NCBI GenBank assembly: GCA_026874595.1
Contig: CM049311.1
Location: 57,248,453 to 57,312,452, forward strand
DNA from: Sipunculus nudus
Taxonomy: Eukaryota > Annelida > Sipuncula > Golfingiida > Sipunculidae
Direction of reading: 5' to 3'
DNA: 64,000 nucleotides
Shown here one piece after another: positions 35,801 to 46,267 of the stretch (position 1 is the first letter of the stretch; every line of letters starts with the position of its first letter). The notes under the pieces were generated by a model. The model made no database searches and had not been told where the DNA came from. It worked only from the letters and a program-made list of their open reading frames with translations. Position numbers and translations under genes: made by a program.

Positions 35801-38800
35801 TGTGTCTGAGCCCAGTGGTATGATTGGACTTCATTTTGCATTGAAAAGGCATAATTTTCGGCAAAAGCTATGACCAGTACAGCTGATTTTGGTGGCATGT
35901 CCCTCTTAGACAGACAAAACTGGTTTTGCTGCCATGCACTTCTGAATAAATGACCTGAGAACAACTTCATATGATCAATAAGCATTTTCACTAAACGTTT
36001 CCTGTAACATGTGCCTGTAATAAGCCTAAGCACTTTTGACTTCTTTACAGGTTTGGGTTTGCCCTTGGTCTTTACTGACCTTTCCACTTCTACCATCTTC
36101 CACTCATCGAATTTAACTTCTAGGTCATCAGCAGAGGTTAAACAGATGTGTACCATTATGTTACCTTTGCAGTTCCACAGCTGGAGTAGCAGCGATCTAC
36201 ACCTATTTTTTTCTGGAAAGCCAGGATCATCATACGGGCAAAGTGTCTTCTTTTATAGATCCTTAACGGAATGAATACGCAGATTGCTCACATATAGTAA
36301 CTGTAAATTCAGAACCTTATTTTATGCAACAACACACGCTTCTTTCCATAGCCTTCAGGTGCCTTACACATTGGGGCTTCAGCTGTATAAACTTTACATA
36401 TCCAATTTTAACACTTGGGAATTTTACTCTAAATTTCTGAAATGCCTCCATATAGCTGCACTCCAAAACATGGATGGGCTGGCCCTTCTTTACACGTTTC
36501 ATGAGAGGCACAACACGTGAAATTCCATTGACATCCAGAAGTTTTGGACCTTCATGACAACTTCTTGTGGAATGCAGTCCTTTCATTTTTTCCTAGGTAA
36601 TATAGACGATTTCTTGTTTACCTTTCCGCCTATGCCAAGACTAGCTGCAAGTTTTGACTTAAGCCCATACTTTGATACACTGGTATAGGCACTTACCGGA
36701 AAATTTAATGTTTTCTTTTCTCCTCTGTCATCTTCTCACGCATAGTACTTATGCTCTTCTTCGCTGATTTTGTAAGAAAGTCATCTGCTAACTTTCTCCT
36801 TACACCTATCTTCTGCAGCTGCTTCTGCGTTTTTGCAGTGGCTTTATCAACAATAATGGCCACTACAGATGCAAATGTCCGGGGAGATTATGGTAAGGTG
36901 GCCTGTGCTTTTACAGTACTCCTATAAATGGTAGCTCTGCTTTCTGACGGTTTATTGTATCCACTTCACTTATACTTTGAGGACTTATCTGTTTGGCTCT
37001 AACTTCTCGTTGTCTGATTGTTCTCCTACTGTTTGTTTCCCTCAGCTTGACACTTGACTTCTCCTGACTGCTCATTCTTTCCCTGTTCCTTCTTTTCTTC
37101 TCTGTCAAATGATACCTTTTCTTATCATTGGTCATATCTTTATATCGCTTTCCATGGGATGACTGTACTTCAAAAGATCTTTCTTCTCTGTTCCCTTTTG
37201 GCCATAGCCCACTTTTTCCTGCATTCTTTCATCTTTACCTCCGAAGGGACAGTGCTTGATATAGATCAAACATAAGCTTCTCTTTTTCTTTTGGCATCTT
37301 TTGCCAAATATCTTTTATACCCCTCTTGGTCAGATTCTTTGAGCTTTCTACGGGATTTAGCAGCAGCACTACCACATGCAACAGGTAGTTTTGGTAGTTG
37401 TTCTCTACAAGGAACAGTTTTTCTCTGTCTCAGGTTTTTCTTCCAATAAAACTTCACATGGAGATAAGCCATGTTGTACACAGTCTGCTATACAATATCA
37501 TTGCTTAATGGTCAGAGTCTGAATTTAGATATAGGATTTATATTACCATACAGTTCAGTGTGCATAAAACAGTATCACACTAAAGTTGTTATACCAGGTA
37601 AGTTTAGTATAATATTCAAATATGAAGACTGTGCTGTTGGCAATATAATTAGTTCTGGAGATCGCAGTCCCCCAACACCAGCCAAAACCACCAATACAGT
37701 TCAATTCTTGATTTCTAAAACAGCAGTCACTAACACAAGCACATGCTCCAAGACAGCAATCTGTAAAGACAAATGAAGCATTTTATAGAAACAAATTGAA
37801 ACCCAAAAGTGGATTGTCAAATATAAATGTCTTCTCCGGAAATATCCCTAGGCACACTGCTCAGTAGATTCAGATAAGCTTAGCATTTGTATTAGCTTTT
37901 GATATTAACATATATGTGCTTTGTAAATGTCTCTATTCTGGCACATCTTTCCCTCTGTTTTACCTTGATAGGTGGTGCATTTTCTTTTATTGTCAAATAA
38001 ACATGCAATGAAAGATATATCTTTTCTCATGCAAACTGCTAAATAACCATGGATTACTTCATAATTAATTGATACAGGGTTCTCTTAATGTAATGAAGTG
38101 AAAATCTTCAGGAAAAATGTAAACACAATGTTTACGCCATTTCAGGAGTGAGAGGTTTATTTCTGGAGAAGATATTTTAGCATAGAATTTGTATTAATAG
38201 TGTCAGTCCAGTATGAAAAAGAGCTGTCCAGAGTTATAATATGTCTGATAAATCTTAATGATGATAGAAATATCTGAGTAAAAGATAGTTTGGAATATGC
38301 TGCCTACAGCAAAGAGACTAAAGGTTTTAAATACCCATTTCCGGAGAAGACATCATTTTGACGGACAAGTATACATGCTTCAGATGAATGATGTCACACG
38401 TAACTTACAGCCAGTGCTTAACTAAGGGTAACTAGGTTGACATGACAATATCTTTGTCTACAAAATAAGAGTAACCTTTTCTTGAAGTTTTTCATTTATG
38501 CCGTTAAATACACTTTTAAGATTACATTTCAAGAGAGCACAATCTTTGACGGACAATTAGGCCTATTGGTATAAGCTATAGGAAATTCCACCATCGATCA
38601 GTAGTCCTAAACTTTTGTCACCATCAGACGGTATAGTTTCTGTAGTGATATAAACACCATTCCCCAGGCCAGATTTCAGTCTCTAATTTTATTTGTGATG
38701 GATTGAATTAAGCATTTTACAGAGTGAAACATGCTTTTTTCAAAAATATGGCCATTATTCAGTCATGTAAAAATATTTCTGAAATTTATATTCAAATATT

Positions 38801-41800
38801 CTTCACAAAAGAAATTTTTGCTGCAGGTCTCCCATCTCAACTACCTCAAATCCACATCCATTAGACTCGGGATGATTCCATTTTTTATGCTACAGGAGAG
38901 CTTATAATTCCAACCCCCCTACCCCCCCCCCCCCCCCTTTAGTTTGGTCCCCTGATTGTGAAACAGCCCATATTTTAGGTACAGTAGCTTGAAAAGTTAC
39001 ATGTTTGACATAAATTGGGACGTTTCATTTTATTCTCAGATTCAAAAGTTAATTGTACAAGTTAAGCTGTAAAACCTGTTAATCGCTACAGGAGTGACAT
39101 GCATAACCTGTAAATAGTTGAGTTATCTTCTGGTCCGATACATTTAAACATTCATCCCCGTTTTATGCATTCAAATTCTACTGCCTGTATGATTAGAGCT
39201 ACTTAAGATGGTATTTTCAGGATGTGAGGTTCCCTCAGGGTGTAGGTATAGAAGAAAGCCTCGTCCATTCTGTTCTGTGTGTACCAGTCGTGCTGCCCAG
39301 CGGATTCTTATTGTGTAAAATTGGCATTTGCTGGCAATGTTAAATTTATTTGTTATGTTTCTGTCCATTGCTGTTTTTAAACGTTTGTGTTTATTTAGAT
39401 TACCTTAAAGGTGAACTGTAACGATATTTTTAGATTCCTGGTAAATCGCACATATCGATATGAGATGGCTTATTTTCAATCTTGCAACATCCATTTGAAT
39501 ATATTTTGGGTAAAAAAGGCTTAAAATAGAAAATGTCCTGTTTTTAAAGGCGAGCGGCCTCAGCCACCAAGCTTTTGACTTTTGCACACGGCCCGCATAT
39601 TTTTCAGTTTTTGTGAGGTCATAGTTACCGTACCAAGTACTACCCCCGGATTTATTGTAGACAAGTGCACGTATGAGAATGCGGAGTGGGAGACGAAAGG
39701 CATCAGAGTTTTCCATTATAATGATAATTTCAGCCTATTTACCGGCAAAATTTTAGTTCCTAGCTCATATGACTGAAAGTCATCTGAGCTATAGCGATCA
39801 CTCTTTCCCCTCGTCCGTCTGTCTGTCTGTTAACAGGGCACAAATCGTAACCACTGGACCTAGAATCTTCTAACTTGACATTCAGGGTCTGAAGGAAAAT
39901 CTCCTTGGAAACCTGAAATTAAGTCTCTGTTTCCCATATCCTCCGAGCTATGGGGCTTAGAAGTACCACCCTCCTCCAGGAATAATTAAAAATTTGATAC
40001 AAGTATCAAGTATCTGATCATCAATGGCATTGTTTCATCAGCTTCTGCAGACTGGTGGCGCCACCTGGATTTTTCTTCGAATTTTTACACATTGTTTTCT
40101 CCCTTTTTGACATTTAAAGATAAGGTCGTCCGTTAACAGGGCACAAATCGTAACCACTGGACCTAGATACATCTAACTTGACATCCTGGGATATCTATTA
40201 AAAGTCTCCCTAGAAACCTGAAATTATGTCTCTGTTACTCTTATTCTCCCGGCTATGGGGCTCAAGACTACCCCTAGAATGATTAAAAATTTGATACAAA
40301 AGCTTCAGTATCTGAACAAATAATACATTGATCACCATGATTCTTTGAATGCATATTGATACTGGAGTGTTACATTAGTTCTTGAAGACCGGTGGCGCCA
40401 CTTGGAATTTTTAGAATTTTTACGCATTGTTTTCTCAATTTTTTTAGACCTTTAAAGATACGGTCGTCCATTAACAGGGCACTGGACCTAGAAACATCTT
40501 ACTTGACACCCTGTGAGATCTATTAATAGTCTCCCTAGAAACCTGAAATTAGGCCTCTGTTACTCATATTCTCCCATCTATTGGGGCTTATAAGTACCCC
40601 CCAAAATAATTAAACATTTTTTACCAAAGCAGGGCTGAAATCATAACCATTAGACCTAGAATCTTCTTACTTAATATCCTTGGATTTCCTCGAAAGTTCT
40701 CTTCAGAAACATGAATTAGGTCTCTGTTACCTTCATCCTCCAAGGTAACGGGCTCGAAAGTACCCCCCCCCCATCCTATATTTTAGTGTATCACACCTAT
40801 AGCTCTTATGAGTTATTGGATATAATTTACGTTATGTCAAGGCGGAGTTATATGTATAAATGATATAGACCTTTAGTACATATAGGAAGTGCATGCAAAC
40901 TCGTTTATAGGTCTACTGTAATATATATCATACTCATAGATATCTTCTGTAACTTTGATGGAAGATATATTTAATTAGGATCAACAGCCAAAATTAAAGG
41001 ACCATTGTTTACAGTCATAATGTTTGGTCCTAGCCATAGTTGAAATAGACCAATACCAAGGAGTTCTGATACAATGTTTCATTTTTAGCCTAGGCCTACA
41101 CATTGGCACCTGAAATGGAGCTAGGGTGATTCGGTACACTCCTCAAAACACTCGACGTGTGTGTCTGTGATGTAGGCCTATTCTGCAAACCATACATTTT
41201 TTGCTAATACATGTATATAATTTAATTACGAGTATAAAGTAAGTCTGATTAATTGTATCACAGTTTTGCGAATACTATGTTTTCAGCCCACCACCGCCGC
41301 CCCGCCGTATAGGTCTCCGGAGATCTCCTCCGTTATCACTGGGCGGAATTTTACGAAACTCGGAATTATGTTCGGGTCAAATGTGAACTGATGCTTATTT
41401 TGGATTAACCTCTGACCTTTTCTCTCTGCACAGCGTCAATCCCACATAAACCAACAAACCTTGGGACTCGTTTGACCAGTCGGGCTGAAATTTTGCACGA
41501 GTGTAGCTCGTGTGTATTTATCTCGGATAGAGTTCTCGTTTAAACGACAGGTGGCGCCACCTACAATCATGTTTACGCTGCAGACGTCCATGCTAATATC
41601 ATAGGACTGGTTTGACATATCAGTCTGAAATTTTGCATGTGAATAAATCTTACATAGCTCTTAATCCTAGGCTAAACTGGTGGCACAACCATTTGCAACC
41701 ATTTTTGCACAGTGTCCATCTGTTTGTCTGCCTTGGACTAAAATCACTCATGTCTCGGCAGTGGTTTGACTTATCAGCCTGAAGTTTTGCATGTGTATAC

Positions 41801-44800
41801 ATCTCACATAGAGTTGGGATAAAATCACTCATATCTCGGCAGTGGTTTGACATATCTGCCTGAATGTTTGCATCTTTATACATATTGGATAAATTTCTTG
41901 TCTATTTGACAGGTGGCGCCACCAATAATCATGTTTACGCTGCAGACATCAATGCTAATATCTTAGGACTGGTTTGACATATCGGCCTGAAATTAAGCAT
42001 GTGTGCACATCTTAGCTTTCTTGTTTAAATGACAGTTGGCGCCACATACAATCATGTTAACAGGGCAGACAGCCATGTTAATATGCAACATATCTCACTC
42101 AATTTCTTCTTACCACTCAATCCATGCCTCACTTCGCCCATATCACTTTGATTCCGGCGGATACAGTCGCTTGTCGACTACCCGTATTCTAGTTTCATAA
42201 TTCAACACAATTCGAAAAACTGGAGAGTAGATTCAGTCTTGTGCCTTCTGATGCTAGAATACAGTAAACTGATAAGCCCAGTATGACACAGCCGAATTTA
42301 GAAAACCATCCGGAATTTACCATTTTCTCTAAGTTAATTATGCCCTATTGCGTAAATTATGCTTTTGGACAGCCTCGGGTTAGCTGTAATCAATAATCAA
42401 TTTTTATTATAATAACAATCATTGGTTTGTATTTGCTGGAAGTAAATGAATTAATCGTATAAGCCTAGACTTATTTATGTGTTATCTCCGTCAAACTTTC
42501 ATTTCCGTTGTATATCAAATACAAAATAATTGTTTCAATTACTGTTTATATCGCTATTATTCTTCAAAATTATGTATAATTTCCGGAAAAACAGTCGCAG
42601 TAGTTAAAAAGAACACGAAGAGCGGATGTTTGAAGAAAGAACTGGCACAGCCGAGCGCGAAGTAAAAAATCAAGAGAGACACTGACGTGTATGCGTGTTT
42701 TGTTTGTTAGGTAACTGACGTTGTCAACTAACGTCATCCCGTGATGGTCCAGTCATTGCGTGACTCATATTCCTGGGGCTAATTTCGTTTATTTAAAATT
42801 GTTACCTTTATGTAATAAACTAGTAATTGGGTAACTTTTCATGCTGAATCCAGTGGATGAATAAAAGAAAATCGTTACAGTTCACCTTTAACTTTATGAT
42901 ACAGAGAGTTCATCATGAAACACACTATTTTATATCAAATCCTACATTAATAATATTAAGGACCATTTGTATGTGAAAGCCATCGTTTACCAATTGCAAC
43001 ACAATTTTATATTCGAAAAGGGACTAAAAAAATAAAATAATAATATCGCCGGGCTATATACGTGGCTTGCAAACAGGTAATTCAAATGGGGGTCTTGATC
43101 ATGATAGAGCGAATGATCGTGTATCACCTTGTATAAACAATGTTATGGGATTAAGGTTCACTTGTATGGGTACACCTGTAATGTTTCGGGTTGTTAAGGC
43201 AGAGAATATGAATCTTACTATAATTTGCCATCTTGGCCAATGACTCAGCCACGTTCTCTGCCGCTACGAGACCAATCGCAGCTAGACACACCGCAGATAC
43301 CTAGTTTTACCTAGACGTGATATCAGCACTGAGAATAGCTACTTGCTGGCTGATCTTGTATATATTGCTGTGCTAGAGCATTACAATTACATACAATGCA
43401 TGAGACTCAAAGTGTTTTGTCCTGTTACTTCAGATGTCATGGAGTTTACCAAGAGCTGGGATTACCCACCTCATACCGACGAAGACCTACAGGTGACATA
43501 GATACTAATAAAATAAAAAATAATAATAAAAAAATGATAGATCTTATCTCTGTTATTTTTAATATGTACTAGACGTACAACCTTGTTTTTGTTAAGGAAT
43601 CAATACAAGTCACCTAGGCCTCCGGATTAGTGTGAAGCATGGTTTCCCTTCCGTCCGTCTGATGTATTGTAATGAAGTTGTGGACGAATTTTAAGTCAAA
43701 CGCTTTGAAAGAAACCGACAATATTTTACATACAGCTCATCTAAAAACAGAAAAGAAGGTTCCAATTGGTTTTGGGCCATAGGTCAAGGTCACAGGACCA
43801 TCTTACTGATTTCACACTGACCAGGCTTACAGTTAATTATATCCCCCGCCTCAGCGGAGCGGGGGAAATGGTGATCAGCTTCGTCCGTCTGTCCGTCCGT
43901 CCTTCCGTAAAAAGTTTATGCGACGCGATTTCTTGAAATATCATTTCATATGTGACTTTATTTCTCAAAAAGTTTCACTGAGATCAACTTCTTATTAGAA
44001 TAGCAGGTGCATCGGAAGGGTCTCCAGAGTTGATTCGGTTTTGGTCACACTTGAATGATTTTTGGATATTTTCATACGCCCGTCCTAGACGGGCATATTA
44101 TGGTATACCAGAACAGTGTTGCTCCTAGAGTGCGGCATTGTAGCAATGCCGCAATATTTTTGGCCATGTCCCTTTGTTTCTAGGCAAGCGCGCCCATGTG
44201 GACGCAGTATTTTCACATGCGTCCCCTAAAAGTTTAAATAATGCGACCCTTTAACGAACGTAGTTATATGAAATTTTTGCGGGAATCGTCCGGTAGGAAT
44301 CTCTGATAAAACCATATATGCGGGATTACATGATACACTTACTGTGACACTGATTGAATGGTAACACCATCGATGTCAAGAATGCATCGCCTCAGGGTTG
44401 GTCCATACACAAGAAGGGGTTGCACATACACTGAAGAGATCGATGTTCTTGTGGTCGGAATAAAGTGGCAAGCGAGCGTCAAGTGCTCGACCGGATGTTG
44501 TTTAGCCTACACAATCTCACATTAAGATGCATTTTAATCATTTATATAAATTAATATGAAAAAAATATATATATTTATTTATAAAATGAAGTTTAGAAAG
44601 TGCGCCCACGGCCGACATGATCAATCTTTACGACATTTCCCCTATAAGATAATCCGCGAAGTAAGGTTGGAAACGCGCCTCCCCGGTATTTCGAAATGTT
44701 CTTATTTCATGATGTCAAGCAGTTCTCAACAGCGTATACAGTTAAGAATTACACCAGGTTGATCATATAAATTACATTATAATGCCTCAGATGACGTTAT

Positions 44801-46113
44801 TACGATTGCTCAGACGATTATTTCGCTCAAAGCAACTCAGTTCAGGTCTCCCACAATCTCAAACTACCGGTCTATACCTGTCGTGACACCGTTTCACAGA
44901 AGACAAGCCAATCGACGGCCGCTCTTTTTTCTATATTTGCATATTTCTATGGACTGAACGTTTAATTTGAATCATAGGCATATGACTATGATTTGAATGG
45001 TAACTTCCTCGTAATTTCAAGCCTCATGGACACGTGATCTCTAAGCCCTAGCAACCGTCCTCTCTTACTACGCTACGCTGTGCGAGAGCCCTAGAAGACG
45101 ATTTGAGGAAACTGGAGACATTCCACATGACAATAAAATTATATTTCGTCTGAAAATTTCGTATTCGTTAAGAAATAAAGATATTATAACATACCACTTA
45201 GACAGTGTTTGTCCACTTTAAATGTTGATTAGAAGAATATGTATTATCCTAATAAACGGTGATACACGGGGAACGATGTCTGCTCTGGGTTTCCTCCCAG
45301 CCACGGCTGGCAGGCAGCCGCCTGTGTAACCAGTGGTAACGGGCCGTCTTGGCTCAGCGAGCATAGGTCACGCAATTCATTGTTTCAGATTCTGAGACAG
45401 TTTCAAGCGCAAGGGTTGCAAAGTTTTGAAAGTGAGTCTTGTTTACATACTAAAACATAATATTTAGCTGAATTTCTTGGTCATTCGAATAAAGTACTAT
45501 ATCTCCCTTAGATTACTTAAAGTTTCCTTGTCATAAACGCACTATTTGATTTTACACGATTTTTTTTCCGACAAGGGTTTGAAATTCTCCAGTTTACTCT
45601 GAAGCTTTTTCTGCAGGGTCCTGGATACCGCCGCATTTTATGCAGCTAGTGATCTCTCTGTTCCCGGGTATGTTCAAAGAAGCCCGAGTCCGGGAATATA
45701 CTTCTACGAAAGTGCGATGTTTCTCCTGACTGAATCACTTCACTATCGCGGTTTAATTGATGTGAAAATGTCATAACTAAGAAGAACCCAACTATTTCGT
45801 TGTTGGTTGTTTTTCATTTTCTCTGACAAATAATATGGACATTTAATCGTTTGTTACTGGTTGAACTAGTAGTTAAAGCTGCTGCCGCGCCGGAAGCATA
45901 TTTTCCCGGTTAAGGCGGTTTCACACCGGATGCGTCCGAACGAATATGACACGAATGAATATTTCTGTCGTTCCGACTAAAATCCGAAATTTCATTCACA
46001 CCAAATCCGAACGATATTTATTGGTTTCCGACCGAGGAATTCTCGTCTCCGAAATTCGTATTGGACAGCTACATGAGAAATATATCGGATGCACTACAAT
46101 ATAGGCTTTATTA

Positions 46114-46176
<63 letters not shown>

Positions 46177-46215
46177 TACATGTTCAAAAATATTCGACAT
46201 TTTTCTGTATATGTC

Positions 46216-46267
<52 letters not shown>

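Larger units (their letters stand above)
33898..37481 (-). pseudogene. decayed transposase-like gene of the 6.76-kb element
   Basis: Minus-strand pieces in order: a lysine/arginine-rich N-terminal region (37481-36911, [20 protein letters not shown] and [11 protein letters not shown]); a middle region (36586-36317); a core around [20 protein letters not shown] (36156-35743); then [20 protein letters not shown] in another frame; [17 protein letters not shown] (about 35540-35490); and a C-terminal small domain [13 protein letters not shown]. This order is that of a widespread family of uncharacterised invertebrate transposon proteins with an FAENY core and an HGK...D...K motif. Frames are broken between the core and the HGK region, so it is a pseudogene. 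Confidence 0.75.
32713..38353. repeat. subterminal TTCCGGAGAAGACA motifs of the 6.76-kb element
   Basis: TTCCGGAGAAGACA[CT]T, followed 4-8 bases later by TTTGAC, occurs at 32713, 33071 and 33421 (direct), 37841 to 37829 (inverted) and 38339 (direct), with a worn copy at 38161. The left copies are 358 and 350 bp apart. Placement just inside both TIRs fits transposase-binding sites. Confidence 0.8.
32214..38969 (-). mobile_element. 6.76-kb DNA transposon with 20-bp TIRs in PDE10A intron 7
   Basis: GGGCTGTTTCACAATCAGGG (32214-32233) is repeated exactly inverted at 38950-38969. The 4-mer ATAT flanks both ends and could be the target duplication. The minus strand inside carries a decayed transposase-like gene (33898-37481), and a 15-bp motif recurs near both ends. 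The superfamily is not clear to me; the 4-bp target would fit Sola-type elements, but this is a guess. Confidence 0.85.
39409..42887. mobile_element. TTAA-flanked element in PDE10A intron 8
   Basis: AGGTGAACTGTAACGAT (39409-39425) is repeated exactly inverted at 42871-42887. TTAA flanks both ends (39405-39408 and 42888-42891), the target of piggyBac and Kolobok elements. No transposase is visible. A family A array (39762-40800) and a family B element (41254-42192) sit inside. Confidence 0.9.

Noticed and set aside
39171-39368. Minus-strand 65-codon frame
   Set aside because: Shadow of PDE10A exon 8 on the opposite strand.
31256-43433. A direct join of PDE10A exon 7 to exon 9
   Set aside because: It would put exon 9 and all later exons out of frame; exon 8 at 39221-39314 restores the frame and matches the family.
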